DNA of 64,000 nt from Winogradskya consettensis. Lineage in GTDB: Bacteria; Actinomycetota; Actinomycetes; Mycobacteriales; Micromonosporaceae. The stretch is from positions 1 to 64,000 of the forward strand of contig NZ_BOQP01000016.1 of the NCBI RefSeq assembly GCF_018332715.1, written 5' to 3'. Positions 51,875 through 60,434 of this stretch are shown piece after piece. Every line of letters begins with the position of its first letter. Within the stretch, counting starts at the first letter, position 1. The notes under the pieces are model-generated. The model did not search any database and was not told the DNA's origin. It saw only the letters and a list, made by a program, of their open reading frames with translations. Position numbers and translations under genes: made by a program.

Positions 51875-52953
51875 TGCCCCCACCCCCCATCGACGTCGAG
51901 GCAATGGCCGCTGGGGTCCGTGCACGTGTCCCCGCCTGGATCGCGCGCGCCATCACCCTGGTCGAATCCACCCGCACCGACCACCAGGCCCTGGCCCAGC
52001 GCCTCCTGACCCTGCTGACCCCGTCCAACTCAGCCGGGTCGCCGCCTGCGGCGGACTCCTTCGCGGCCGGTTCGGTCGAGTCGCCGCCTGCGGCGGGCTC
52101 CTTCGCGGGCAGGTCGCACCGGATCGGTATCAGCGGTGTGCCTGGCGTGGGCAAGTCGACGTTCATCGACGCGTTCGGGAGCGACCTGACCGCGGCCGGC
52201 CATCGCGTGGCGGTCCTGGCCGTGGACCCGTCGTCGACGCGCACGCGGGGCAGCATTCTCGGCGACAAGACCCGGATGGCCCGCCTGGCGGCCGACCCGA
52301 ACGCTTACGTCCGGCCCTCGCCCACCGCGGGCACACTCGGCGGCGTTGCGAAAGCCACTCGCGAAGCCATCGTCATCGTCGAGGCCGCCGGCTACGACGT
52401 CGTTCTCGTGGAGACGGTCGGCGTGGGTCAGTCCGAGACGGCGGTCGCGGACATGGTCGACTCGTTCCTGCTGCTGGCCCTGGCCCGCACCGGCGACCAG
52501 CTGCAGGGCATCAAAAAAGGCATCCTCGAGCTCGCCGACGTCATCGCCGTCAACAAAGCCGACGGCCCCCACGCCGCCGAGGCCCAGCGCGCCGCCCGCG
52601 AGCTAGCCGGCGCCCTACGTCTGGTCAGCGGCGCCGACGACGACCAGGCCTGGTCAACTCCGGTGCTCACCTGCAGCGGCCTGGACGGCACCGGCGTACC
52701 CGAGATCTGGGCGCAGCTGACCGCTCACCGCCACCACCGCGAGAAGAACGGCGACTTCCAGGAACACCGCCGCCGGCAACAGATCGGCTGGATGCAAGCG
52801 ATGGCCGACGACGCCGTCCTGACCCGCTTCCACACCGACCCTGCGGTCCGCGCCGCCACCACCGAGGCGGAGAAGCGCATCCTGGACGGCACCCTCACCC
52901 CGGCCCAGGCCGTGCAACACCTGCTCGCCGCCTACGACACCATCAAAGGCTGA
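51874..52953 (+). CDS. meaB: MeaB GTPase, mutase chaperone
   Basis: A 359-residue G3E P-loop GTPase that protects and gates cofactor loading of methylmalonyl-CoA mutase. P loop is [12 protein letters not shown]; switch regions include [20 protein letters not shown], then [20 protein letters not shown]; the guanine site is [10 protein letters not shown]. Helical dimer arm at the C-terminus. Between the N-terminal helices and the P loop is an insert of about 28 residues made of two 14-residue repeats ([14 protein letters not shown] and [10 protein letters not shown]), making it longer than typical MeaB (about 330). Last gene of the mutase operon. Confidence 0.95.
   Translation: MPPPPIDVEAMAAGVRARVPAWIARAITLVESTRTDHQALAQRLLTLLTPSNSAGSPPAADSFAAGSVESPPAAGSFAGRSHRIGISGVPGVGKSTFIDAFGSDLTAAGHRVAVLAVDPSSTRTRGSILGDKTRMARLAADPNAYVRPSPTAGTLGGVAKATREAIVIVEAAGYDVVLVETVGVGQSETAVADMVDSFLLLALARTGDQLQGIKKGILELADVIAVNKADGPHAAEAQRAARELAGALRLVSGADDDQAWSTPVLTCSGLDGTGVPEIWAQLTAHRHHREKNGDFQEHRRRQQIGWMQAMADDAVLTRFHTDPAVRAATTEAEKRILDGTLTPAQAVQHLLAAYDTIKG
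52039..52108 (+). repeat. 42-bp-period repeat inside meaB
   Basis: Two 28-bp copies (52039-52066 and 52081-52108), identical but for one base, contain the palindrome GCCGCCTGCGGCGG. They encode the SPPAA(D/G)SFA linker just before the MeaB nucleotide-binding domain. Confidence 0.8.
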
Positions 52954-53506
52954 CGATCCGGCCCAGAATCTCGCTGAACTGCGTCAACCAGTACCGGACT
53001 TCGCCTTCGACGTCTTGCTCAAGGTCGACGCGGTCCAGGTACAGGGCATCCTGACGGTCGCGTTCGGCCTGCGCCACATCGGGGCCGTGCCTCGGGCGCG
53101 GGGTGCCGACCGTCCGTACGCCCTGCGACCTGGTCAGCATCCGGATCGTATCGGCCAGCCGTCGGTCGTCGACGTCGGTCGCGATGACCAGCGCCTGTGC
53201 CAGCCGGCCAGGCCAGTCACCCGCCGTGCGCCGTGCGACGACGTTTCCGTGCCGGATTTCGGCGGATGACATCATTACCAGGGCGAGCTCACGACGGCTC
53301 CGGGCGAACGACAGCACGTCGCGGCACAGCGACTGCAGAGCGGCTGCGTGGGCGGGGCTCAGCCGGCTGCCCTCGGGCCAGGTAAGACTCGCGCCGGCAG
53401 GGTCAAGGGCGACGGATAGGCGTCCGTTGTGGTGCATCAGCTCGCCAAGAGGGCCATCTCCGACGAACGCCCGCCAGCGCACTTTCCCGTTGCTGCGGTC
53501 GACCAC
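52943..53506 (-). CDS. Hypothetical protein
   Basis: A 187-residue soluble protein I do not recognise. The N-terminal half is beta-rich ([20 protein letters not shown], then [20 protein letters not shown]); the C-terminal half is helical with many charged residues ([20 protein letters not shown], then [15 protein letters not shown]). No signal peptide. It overlaps the meaB 3' end by 11 bp in convergent orientation. Codon use fits its neighbours. It lies just beyond the metE terminator, so it is probably independent of metE. Confidence 0.65.
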   Translation of the reverse strand: MVDRSNGKVRWRAFVGDGPLGELMHHNGRLSVALDPAGASLTWPEGSRLSPAHAAALQSLCRDVLSFARSRRELALVMMSSAEIRHGNVVARRTAGDWPGRLAQALVIATDVDDRRLADTIRMLTRSQGVRTVGTPRPRHGPDVAQAERDRQDALYLDRVDLEQDVEGEVRYWLTQFSEILGRIVSL

Positions 53507-53544
53507 GCGATCTTGAGGCGTTTCACGTGGACGACCCGAATGGG

Positions 53545-53581
53545 CCGGGCGGGCCCGGACTGGGGAGAGGGGCCCGCCCGG
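53545..53581. terminator. metE terminator
   Basis: Arms CCGGGCGGGCCC (53545-53556) and GGGCCCGCCCGG (53570-53581) form a perfect 12-bp stem around a 13-nt loop, starting 13 bp after the metE stop on the minus strand. Confidence 0.85.
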
Positions 53582-53594
53582 TGGGGGAGCAAGG

Positions 53595-55847
53595 TCAGTG
53601 GTTGCGGACCTCGGTGGCGGCTGCGGTGAGGTGTTTGAGGGTGGATTGGACTTCGGGGTAGGTGCGGGTTTTGAGGCCGCAGTCGGGGTTGACCCAGAGG
53701 CGCTGGGCCGGGACTGCGGATACGGCGTGACGCAGGGCGGTGACGAGTTCGGTTTGGGTGGGGATGCGGGGGGAGTGGATGTCCCAGATGCCGGGGCCGA
53801 CGCCTCGGGCGTACCCGATGGATTGGAGGTCTTGGAGGATCTCCATTTTGGAGCGGGAGGCTTCGATGCTGGTGACGTCGGCGTCGAGGGCGTCGATGGC
53901 GGTGATGACCTCGCCGAATTCGGAGTAGCACAGGTGGGTGTGGAGCTGGGTGTGGTCGGCGATGCCGCTGGTGGCCAGGCGGAAGGCGTCGATGGCCCAG
54001 TCGAGGTAGGCCTTCTGGTCCGCTCTGCGGAGCGGGAGGGTTTCGCGCAGGGCCGGTTCGTCGACCTGGATCACGCTGATGCCGGCGGCCTCAAGGTCGT
54101 GGCATTCGTCGCGCAGGGCGAGGGCGACCTGGTCGGCGGTGTCGGCGAGTGGTTGGTCGGTGCGGACGAACGACCAGGCCAGGATGGTGACCGGGCCGGT
54201 GAGCATGCCCTTGACCGGTTTTGGCGTGAGGGACTGGGCGTAGGTGGACCACGCGACCGTCATCGGGGCCCTGCGTGCCACATCGCCGTGGATGATCGGT
54301 GGGCGTACGCATCGGGAGCCGTAACTCTGCACCCAGCCGTGGTCGGTGGCGGCGAAGCCGTCGAGTTGTTCGCCGAAGTACTGGACCATGTCGTTGCGTT
54401 CGGGTTCGCCGTGCACCAGGACGTCCAGGCCGAGTTCTTCCTGGAACCGGATGACGCGGGCGATCTCGTCGCGGATCACCTGGTCGTAGCCGGGTGCGTC
54501 GAGGGTGCCGGCGCGTAGTGCGGCGCGGGCCCGGCGCAGCGCATCGGTCTGCGGGAACGAGCCGATCGTGGTCGTGGGCAGCGCCGGCAGTTGGAGGCGT
54601 TCCTGTTGTGCCGCGGCCCTGAGTGGATAGTCGGAGCGTCGGCGGTCGGTTGGCGACAGTGCGGCGAGCCGGGCCCGGACCTCGGTGTTGTGCCAGGTCG
54701 CCGGTGGTGCGGGCAGCGGCCGGGGAAGGTGGGCGGTGCCGTCGCGCAGGGCCCTGCTCAGCAGGACGACCTCGTCGACCTTCTGCCGGGCGAAGGCGAG
54801 GCGTTCCCGTAGCGCGGGGTCGAGGTAGGTCTCGACGGACAGGTCCACCGGCACGTGCAGCAGGGAACAGGACGTGGAGACGGCGAGGTGGTCGGCCAGG
54901 CCGTAGGCGACGGCTCCGGCGGTGACGGCGGCGGTCAGATCGGTGCGCCAGACGTTGTGCCCGTCGACGAGCCCCGCCACGATCGTCCTGCCGCGCAGCG
55001 GACCGGAGCCGGCGAGGCGCCGCAGGTTGCCGGGGCCCGCCACCAGATCGAGACCGAGCGCTTCGACCGGTGTGTCCAGCAGGGCGGGCAGGGCGTCGCC
55101 CAGGTCACCGAAGTACGTGGCGACGAAGATCTGCGGGCGCCGGTCGAGGGCACCCAGCCGGGCGTACGTCTCCCGCAGCGCGTCGATCTCCGCGGGGACC
55201 CGGTCGGCGACGTAGGCGGGCTCGTCGAGTTGTACCCACTCCACGCCCGCGTCGGCGAGCGCGCCGAGCAGGTCGGCGTAGGCCCCGACGAGATCGTCGA
55301 GCCGGTCGAACGGGTCGTAGCCGGGGGTGCTGGGCTTGGCGAGCAGCAGGAACGTGGCCGGTCCGACCAGAACCGGGCGGGTACGCAGATCCAGGGCGCG
55401 CGCTTCGGCGTACTCCTGGAGGGCTTTGGCGGGGTCCGCGGCGAAGACCGTTTCCGGGCCGATCTCCGGCACAAGGTAGTGGTAGTTGGTGTCGAACCAC
55501 TTGGTCAGCTCGAGTGCGGGTTCAGTGTCCACCCCGCGCGCCATGGCGAAGTAGGTGTCCAGGTCGGACAGTCCGAGCCGGCGGAACCGTTCGGGGACCG
55601 CCCCGACGGCGACGGCGGTGTCGAGAACGTGGTCGTAGTACGAGAACGTGTTGGACGGGATGGCGTCCAGGTCGGCGTTGCGCAGGGTCAGCCAGACCTC
55701 GCTGCGCAGCCGTGCCGCTGTCCGCTCCAGCTCGGCGGCGTCGATCCGCCCGGCCCAGTGCGCCTCGACGGCCTTCTTGAGCTCGCGGTTGCCGCCGATG
55801 CGTGGGTAGCCGAGCACGGTGCTCTGGCCGAAGGGGGTGGTGGTCAT
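53595..55847 (-). CDS. metE: Cobalamin-independent methionine synthase
   Basis: A 750-residue cytosolic enzyme that methylates homocysteine using methyltetrahydropteroyl-triglutamate without B12. The two barrel domains are complete: [20 protein letters not shown] at the start, [20 protein letters not shown] at the second domain. Zinc ligands are seen as His and Cys in HTHLCYSEF, Glu in [11 protein letters not shown] and Cys in [14 protein letters not shown] 55847 has AAGGA 4 bp upstream; the longer frame lies in the riboswitch leader. A cobalamin riboswitch precedes it, so it should be made only when B12 is scarce. Confidence 0.98.
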   Translation of the reverse strand: MTTTPFGQSTVLGYPRIGGNRELKKAVEAHWAGRIDAAELERTAARLRSEVWLTLRNADLDAIPSNTFSYYDHVLDTAVAVGAVPERFRRLGLSDLDTYFAMARGVDTEPALELTKWFDTNYHYLVPEIGPETVFAADPAKALQEYAEARALDLRTRPVLVGPATFLLLAKPSTPGYDPFDRLDDLVGAYADLLGALADAGVEWVQLDEPAYVADRVPAEIDALRETYARLGALDRRPQIFVATYFGDLGDALPALLDTPVEALGLDLVAGPGNLRRLAGSGPLRGRTIVAGLVDGHNVWRTDLTAAVTAGAVAYGLADHLAVSTSCSLLHVPVDLSVETYLDPALRERLAFARQKVDEVVLLSRALRDGTAHLPRPLPAPPATWHNTEVRARLAALSPTDRRRSDYPLRAAAQQERLQLPALPTTTIGSFPQTDALRRARAALRAGTLDAPGYDQVIRDEIARVIRFQEELGLDVLVHGEPERNDMVQYFGEQLDGFAATDHGWVQSYGSRCVRPPIIHGDVARRAPMTVAWSTYAQSLTPKPVKGMLTGPVTILAWSFVRTDQPLADTADQVALALRDECHDLEAAGISVIQVDEPALRETLPLRRADQKAYLDWAIDAFRLATSGIADHTQLHTHLCYSEFGEVITAIDALDADVTSIEASRSKMEILQDLQSIGYARGVGPGIWDIHSPRIPTQTELVTALRHAVSAVPAQRLWVNPDCGLKTRTYPEVQSTLKHLTAAATEVRNH

Positions 55848-55852
55848 GGTGT

Positions 55853-55897
55853 CCTTCCCTCGAGGTCCCCGACGGGTCACACGAGGGCACGGGAAGG
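55853..55897 (-). promoter_or_regulatory. Ribosome-binding-site sequestering stem of metE
   Basis: In the sense strand CCTTCCC (from plus-strand 55891-55897) is complementary over 7 bp to GGGAAGG (55853-55859), which contains the metE ribosome binding site. Together with the riboswitch upstream and the lack of a T-tract terminator, this suggests translational switching. Confidence 0.55.
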
Positions 55898-55975
55898 CCG
55901 CAGCCGACAAACACGTGCCGCGGTCTCGCCCGGGCCCTCCCGAGAGGCCGTCGGCGGCGCACACGGATGTGCACG

Positions 55976-56140
55976 CGGTGCGGGCAGGTCTTCGGACTCG
56001 TGGGCGTGTGATTCCTGCCTACCGGCCGTCGCTTCCCAGGCCGTTGCGGCCCAGTGCTCATTGACAGCTTTCGTTCCCACTCACCGCTGCGGGGCAGTCC
56101 CGGTATCGCACCGGGTTCCCTCTTACGACACTCCACCGTG
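55976..56140 (-). ncRNA. Cobalamin riboswitch of metE
   Basis: The minus strand carries all conserved blocks of the cobalamin aptamer in order: GGGAACCCGGTGCGA and CCGGGACTGCCCCGCAGCGG, then GTGAGTGGGAACGAAAGC, CACTGGGC, GGGAAGCGACGGCCGGTAGG, and the B12 box AGTCCGAAGACCTGCC (plus-strand 55983-55998). Binding of adenosyl- or methylcobalamin should switch off metE. Ends are approximate. Its near-twin stands on the other side of the small HTH gene, in front of nrdA. Confidence 0.95.
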
Positions 56141-56180
56141 AAGCGGAGTGAACCAGCACTGCCGCTCACTGTACGGGTAC

Positions 56181-56204
56181 GCCCGGCCCGTTACGGGGCC
56201 GGGC
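56181..56204. terminator. Hairpin between the HTH gene and the metE riboswitch
   Basis: Arms GCCCGGCCC and GGGCCGGGC flank a short GTTAC-containing loop, about 16 bp past the HTH gene stop. It should separate that gene from the metE leader. Confidence 0.7.
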
Positions 56205-56219
56205 GCCGTGCGAAATCGG

Positions 56220-56426
56220 TCACCCGTCCTTGCCGGCGGCATCCTCGGGGCGATACGTCTCGATCCACGCCTCGATGTCGGTGGCGCGCCAGATCTTGCC
56301 CTGGGCCAGATCCGCCACCGCGGCGGGGAAGTCACTGCGCTGTGTCAACTGATACATCCGCTGCCGGCTCACGGCGCCGAGCCGCACCCGGATCTCGTGG
56401 GATCCGAGAAACTCCAATTCATCCAC
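56220..56426 (-). CDS. Small AlpA/excisionase-like DNA-binding protein
   Basis: A 68-residue single-domain winged-HTH (MerR-like/excisionase fold): MDELEFLGSHEIRVRLGAVS, then RQRMYQLTQRSDFPAAVADL and GKIWRATDIEAWIETYRPED. The LGSHEIRVRLG...R-x-R-x-YQL...W-x-x-x-DIEAW pattern is typical of AlpA-like regulators common in actinomycetes. It lies between two cobalamin riboswitches pointing in opposite directions, upstream of metE on the same strand but split from it by a terminator. Its target is unknown; regulation of nearby genes is a guess. Confidence 0.8.
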   Translation of the reverse strand: MDELEFLGSHEIRVRLGAVSRQRMYQLTQRSDFPAAVADLAQGKIWRATDIEAWIETYRPEDAAGKDG

Positions 56427-56542
56427 CCGTTCATACTAGTCATGACGCAACTAGTCTCTGCACCACCCCCAGGGGTGGATCGGGGCGGATCGGGGCGTTA
56501 CCCGCGGCGAGCTTCGGGTGACGGTGCGCCGCGACACGCCGT

Positions 56543-56590
56543 ACACAGCATCTGGTGTTGTGGATTCGGAGGCGTACCCATATATGGTGT
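56543..56590 (+). promoter_or_regulatory. Tandem NrdR boxes upstream of nrdAB
   Basis: Box 1 (56543-56558) is ACACAGCATCTGGTGT; box 2 (56575-56590) is TACCCATATATGGTGT. Both keep the GTGT half of the NrdR consensus, and their centres are 32 bp apart, three helical turns, as usual for paired NrdR sites. NrdR is the ATP/dATP-dependent repressor of ribonucleotide reductase genes. Box 2 is weaker on its left half. Confidence 0.6.
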
Positions 56591-56635
56591 TGATCGCAGC
56601 TGGTTCGGCCGTCCCTGGTCTTGTTGATCTTTCAT

Positions 56636-56795
56636 GGGCGGTCGAGGCAACAGGGAACCCGGTGCGAAACCGGGACTGCCCCGCAGCGGTGAGTGGGAAC
56701 GAAAGCCGTCATCAAGCACTGGACCGGTCACGGTCCGGGAAGCGACGGCCGGTAGGCATGAGGGACGCGCCCACGAGTCCGAAGACCTGCCAGCG
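56636..56795 (+). ncRNA. Cobalamin riboswitch of nrdAB
   Basis: All conserved aptamer blocks are seen: GGGAACCCGGTGCGAAACCG, GGACTGCCCCGCAGCGGTGA, GTGGGAACGAAAGC, GCACTGG, GGGAAGCGACGGCCGGTAGG and the B12 box AGTCCGAAGACCTGCC (56776-56791). It should repress class I reductase when B12 is available, leaving a B12-dependent class II enzyme, expected elsewhere in the genome, to supply deoxynucleotides. The same control is known for Streptomyces nrdABS. Confidence 0.95.
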
Positions 56796-56796
56796 C

Positions 56797-56820
56797 GCCG
56801 CGCACCGACCGGTGCGCGGC
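56797..56820 (+). promoter_or_regulatory. Stable hairpin directly after the nrdAB riboswitch
   Basis: Arms GCCGCGCACC and GGTGCGCGGC form a 10-bp stem with a GACC tetraloop, starting six bases after the B12 box. With no T tract, it may act as a regulatory stem of the expression platform rather than a simple terminator. Confidence 0.65.
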
Positions 56821-56866
56821 GGTCGAAGGCCGCGTGGGACGGCCGACGCCATCAGCCGGTGTGCCG

Positions 56867-56931
56867 TCCTCGCGAGAACGGCTGCCGGCGGCGTCCTCCT
56901 GCGCGTCCGACGATCAACGGGCTCGCGAGGA
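56867..56931 (+). promoter_or_regulatory. Ribosome-binding-site sequestering stem of nrdA
   Basis: TCCTCGCGAG (56867-56876) is perfectly complementary over 10 bp to CTCGCGAGGA (56922-56931), which overlaps the nrdA ribosome binding site (AGGAGAGAG, 56928-56936). Formation would block translation, fitting riboswitch control at the translational level. Confidence 0.65.
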
Positions 56932-56941
56932 GAGAGTTTTC

Positions 56942-59290
56942 GTGCCGGTAAAACAAGTTATGCGGGTGCTCAAACGCAACGGTGACAGCGAGCCGGTCGA
57001 CGTCAACAAGATCGTCAAGGCGGTGGAGTTGTGGGTCGCCGACCTCGACGAGGTCGACCCGTTGCGGGTGGCGACCAGGACGATCAGCGGGCTCTACGAC
57101 GGGGCGACCACGGCGGAGCTCGACAAGCTGTCGATCCAGACCGCGGCGGAACTGACCGGTGAGGAACCGCAGTATTCGAAGCTGGCGGCGCGGCTGCTGG
57201 CCGCTTTCGTGGACAAAGAGGTGCGCGGACAGGGCGTGGCAAGCTTCAGCCAGTCCATCAGGTACGCGCATCAGCAAGGACTTGTCGGCGACAGCACCGC
57301 GGAATTCGTGGCACGCAACGCCCGCAAACTCGACGTCGCCATCGATCCGTCGGGGGATCTGCGGTTCGAGTACTTCGGACTGCGTACGGTGGCGGACCGT
57401 TATCTGCTGCGCCATCCCGACACGCGACTGGTGGTGGAGACGCCGCAGTACTGGCTGCTGCGCGTGGCGTGCGGATTATCGCAGACCGCGAACGAGGCGA
57501 TCGGTTTCTACAAGCTGATGTCGTCGCTGGCGTATCTGCCGAGCTCGCCGACGCTGTTCAATTCCGGCACACGGCACACGCAGATGTCGTCGTGTTTCCT
57601 GGTCGACTCGCCGAAGGACGAACTCGACTCGATCTACGAGCGTTACCACCAGGTCGCGAAGCTGTCGAAATTCTCCGGCGGCATCGGTATCTCATGGTCG
57701 CGGGTGCGGGGCCGGGGCGCGCTGATCCGGGGCACGAACGGCAGGTCGAACGGCATCGTCCCGTTCCTGAAGACGCTCGACGCAGGGGTGGCCGCGGTCA
57801 ATCAGGGCGGGCGGCGTAAGGGTGCCGCGTGTGTCTATCTTGAGCCGTGGCACCCGGACATCGAGGAATTCCTGGATCTGCGGGACAACACCGGGGAGGA
57901 CTCCCGGCGTACGCACAATCTCAATCTGGCGAACTGGATCCCGGACGAGTTCATGCGCCGGGTCGAGGCCGACGGCGACTGGTCACTGATCGATCCGTCC
58001 GACGCCCCCGAGCTTCCCGATCTGTTCGGCGACGAGTTCGATCTCGCCTACCGGGCCGCGGAGAAGAACGCGGTCAAGACCGTCAAGGCCCGAGACCTGT
58101 ACGGCCGGATGATGCGCACCCTCGCGCAGACCGGCAACGGCTGGATGACGTTCAAGGACCCGTCGAACCGCCTGTCCAACCAGACGGGCAGGCCGGGCAA
58201 CACCATTCACCTGTCGAACCTGTGCACCGAGATCCTCGAGGTCAACACCAACGACGAGACCGCGGTCTGCAACCTCGGCTCGATCAACCTCGGCGCCCAT
58301 CTGCGCGACGGTGACGTCGATTGGGAAAAGCTGCGGGCCACCGTACGCACAGCAGTTGTCTTTCTGGACCGGGTCATCGACATCAACTACTACCCGGCGG
58401 AGCAGGCGGCGGCGTCGAACCCGCGCTGGCGGCCCGTCGGGCTCGGGCTGATGGGGCTGCAGGACGCGTTCTTCACCCTCGGCCTGCCGTTCGACTCGGC
58501 GGCGGCCAAGGAATTGTCCACCCGCGTGCAGGAGGACATCTATCTGACCGCGCTGGAGGCTTCCGCGGGCCTCGCCGAGCAGTTCGGGCCGCACCCGGCG
58601 TACCAGGAGACCCGTGCTTCTGACGGTGCTCTGCACCCCGATCTCTGGGGCGCGACCGTCAGCCAGACAGAGCGCTGGGCGACTTTGAAAGAGCGCGTCG
58701 CAACGACCGGGCTGCGCAACTCGCTGCTGATCGCGATCGCACCGACGGCGACCATCGCCTCGATCGCCGGCTGTTACGAGTGCATCGAGCCGCAGGTGTC
58801 GAATCTGTTCAAGCGCGAAACGATGTCCGGCGAATTCCTGCAGATCAACACCTATCTGGTACGCGAACTGAAAGCCCGTGGTCTCTGGACCGCACCCGTT
58901 CGCGAGCAGATCAGGCGCGCCGAAGGATCCGTGCAGGGCATCACCGAACTCCCCGCCGACGTGCGCGAGCTCTTCCGCACCGCCTGGGAACTGCCGCAGA
59001 AGGCACTCATCGACCTGGCCGCCGCGCGGGCGGCGTTCATCGACCAGTCGCAGTCGCTGAACCTGTTCATGAGCGTGCCGACCATCGGCAAGGTCTCCTC
59101 GATGTATCTCTACGCCTGGAAAGCCGGCCTGAAAACCACGTACTACCTGCGCTCGCGCCCCGCGACGCGCATTCAGCAGGCCACCGTCGCGGTGCTGCCG
59201 GCCCTGACGCCCGCCCCGCAGGCCGAAGCCGACGCCGAAGCCCTGGCCTGTTCCCTGGAAAACCCCGAAAGCTGCGAGGCCTGCCAGTGA
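56942..59290 (+). CDS. nrdA: Class I ribonucleotide reductase, alpha subunit
   Basis: A 782-residue catalytic subunit that reduces ribonucleoside diphosphates. An N-terminal ATP cone (VLKRNGDSEPVDVNKIVKAV) gives allosteric control. Active-site cysteines and motifs: MSSCFLVDSPKDEL, HLSNLCTEILEVN, AVCNLGSINLGAHL; radical-transfer tyrosines near the C-terminus in KTTYYLRSRP. The very C-terminal ESCEACQ carries the CxxC pair re-reduced by thioredoxin-like partners. GTG 56942 follows AGGAGAGAG; earlier in-frame codons to 56834 fall in the leader. Its stop overlaps nrdB GTG. Confidence 0.97.
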   Translation: MPVKQVMRVLKRNGDSEPVDVNKIVKAVELWVADLDEVDPLRVATRTISGLYDGATTAELDKLSIQTAAELTGEEPQYSKLAARLLAAFVDKEVRGQGVASFSQSIRYAHQQGLVGDSTAEFVARNARKLDVAIDPSGDLRFEYFGLRTVADRYLLRHPDTRLVVETPQYWLLRVACGLSQTANEAIGFYKLMSSLAYLPSSPTLFNSGTRHTQMSSCFLVDSPKDELDSIYERYHQVAKLSKFSGGIGISWSRVRGRGALIRGTNGRSNGIVPFLKTLDAGVAAVNQGGRRKGAACVYLEPWHPDIEEFLDLRDNTGEDSRRTHNLNLANWIPDEFMRRVEADGDWSLIDPSDAPELPDLFGDEFDLAYRAAEKNAVKTVKARDLYGRMMRTLAQTGNGWMTFKDPSNRLSNQTGRPGNTIHLSNLCTEILEVNTNDETAVCNLGSINLGAHLRDGDVDWEKLRATVRTAVVFLDRVIDINYYPAEQAAASNPRWRPVGLGLMGLQDAFFTLGLPFDSAAAKELSTRVQEDIYLTALEASAGLAEQFGPHPAYQETRASDGALHPDLWGATVSQTERWATLKERVATTGLRNSLLIAIAPTATIASIAGCYECIEPQVSNLFKRETMSGEFLQINTYLVRELKARGLWTAPVREQIRRAEGSVQGITELPADVRELFRTAWELPQKALIDLAAARAAFIDQSQSLNLFMSVPTIGKVSSMYLYAWKAGLKTTYYLRSRPATRIQQATVAVLPALTPAPQAEADAEALACSLENPESCEACQ

Positions 59291-60327
59291 CGACCATTCC
59301 TTCTCAGAGCACCGGCCCGGGCAAGCAGCAGATGCTGCTCGACCCCGGTATGGACCTGACGCTGCGCCCGATGCGTTACCCGCACTTCTTCGACCGGTTC
59401 AAGGACGCCATCAAGAACACCTGGACCGTCGAGGAGGTCGATCTGCACGGCGACCTCGCCGACCTGGCGAAGCTGTCACCCGCCGAGCAGCACCTCGTGT
59501 CGCGGCTGGTCGCCTTCTTCGCGACCGGTGACACCATCGTCGCGAACAATCTCGTGCTCAACCTCTACCAGCACGTCAATTCGCCCGAGGGCCGGCTCTA
59601 CCTGTCGCGGCAACTGTTCGAGGAGGCCGTACACGTCCAGTTCTATCTGAACCTGCTCGACACGTACGTCCCGGATCTCGCCGAAAGGACGGCTGCATTC
59701 TCGGCGGTGGAGAACATTCCCTCGATCGCGCGCAAGGCCGAGTTCTGCTTCAAGTGGATCGACTCGATCTACGAGATGCGCTCGCTGCAGACCCGCGAGG
59801 ACCGCAGGGCATTCCTGCTCAACGTGATTTGTTTCGCCGCGTGCATCGAGGGCCTGTTCTTCTACGGCGCCTTCGCGTACGTCTACTTCCTGCGGTCCCG
59901 CGGCGTCCTGCAGGGGCTGGCGTCGGGCACCAACTGGGTGTTCCGCGACGAGTCGATGCACATGGCGTTCGCGTTCGACGTGGTCGACACCGTCCGTGCC
60001 GAGGAGCCCGGCCTGTTCGACGCCGAGATGGCGCAGCAGGTCCGCGACATGCTCGCCGAAGCGGTGGAGTGCGAGGTCCAGTTCGCCGCCGACCTGCTCG
60101 ACCAGGGCATCAGCGGCATGTCACTGCCGGACATGCGCGAATACCTGCAACACGTCGCCGACCGCCGGCTCGCCGTGCTGGGCATCGAGCCGATGTACGG
60201 CAGCGGGAACCCGTTCGCGTTCATGGAACTACAGGACGTCCAGGAGCTGTCGAACTTCTTCGAACGGCGCGTGTCCGCGTACCAGGTCGGAGTGACCGGA
60301 AGCGTCTCCTTCGACGACGACTTCTGA
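59287..60327 (+). CDS. nrdB: Class I ribonucleotide reductase, beta subunit
   Basis: A 346-residue radical-generating subunit. Di-metal ligands are seen as Asp in FFATGDTIVANN, Glu and His in FEEAVHVQFY, Glu in ACIEGLFF, and Glu with His in FRDESMHMAF. The Tyr seven residues after the first ligand Glu (VQFY) is at the radical-tyrosine position, so the enzyme is of the tyrosyl-radical type. The C-terminus SVSFDDDF is the peptide that docks to NrdA. GTG overlaps the nrdA stop. No nrdS-like gene follows, unlike the three-gene Streptomyces operon. Confidence 0.97.
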   Translation: MTTIPSQSTGPGKQQMLLDPGMDLTLRPMRYPHFFDRFKDAIKNTWTVEEVDLHGDLADLAKLSPAEQHLVSRLVAFFATGDTIVANNLVLNLYQHVNSPEGRLYLSRQLFEEAVHVQFYLNLLDTYVPDLAERTAAFSAVENIPSIARKAEFCFKWIDSIYEMRSLQTREDRRAFLLNVICFAACIEGLFFYGAFAYVYFLRSRGVLQGLASGTNWVFRDESMHMAFAFDVVDTVRAEEPGLFDAEMAQQVRDMLAEAVECEVQFAADLLDQGISGMSLPDMREYLQHVADRRLAVLGIEPMYGSGNPFAFMELQDVQELSNFFERRVSAYQVGVTGSVSFDDDF

Positions 60328-60334
60328 GGTTGTG

Positions 60335-60365
60335 CGGGCCGGGCCGATCCGCGGGGCCCGGCCCG
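60335..60365 (+). terminator. nrdAB terminator
   Basis: Arms CGGGCCGGGCC (60335-60345) and GGCCCGGCCCG (60355-60365) form an 11-bp stem with a 9-nt loop, 8 bp after the nrdB stop. Confidence 0.85.
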
Positions 60366-60434
60366 GCCGTGCCGTCAAGGCGTGACGGACAAGGTGCCGT
60401 TCAGCGTCACGGCCGGGTTGCCGATCAGGAGTGG

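Noticed and set aside
49331..51925. An 864-codon open frame on the minus strand opposite mutB
   Set aside because: It mirrors the third-codon GC bias of mutB, has no domain, and mutB itself is certain. The same holds for other long antisense frames, such as 1000-2103, 5736-7103 and 18354-19796.
56834..56941. Longer nrdA reading frame starting at 56834
   Set aside because: It begins inside the riboswitch expression platform and lacks a ribosome binding site. GTG 56942 has AGGAGAGAG and begins the ATP cone.
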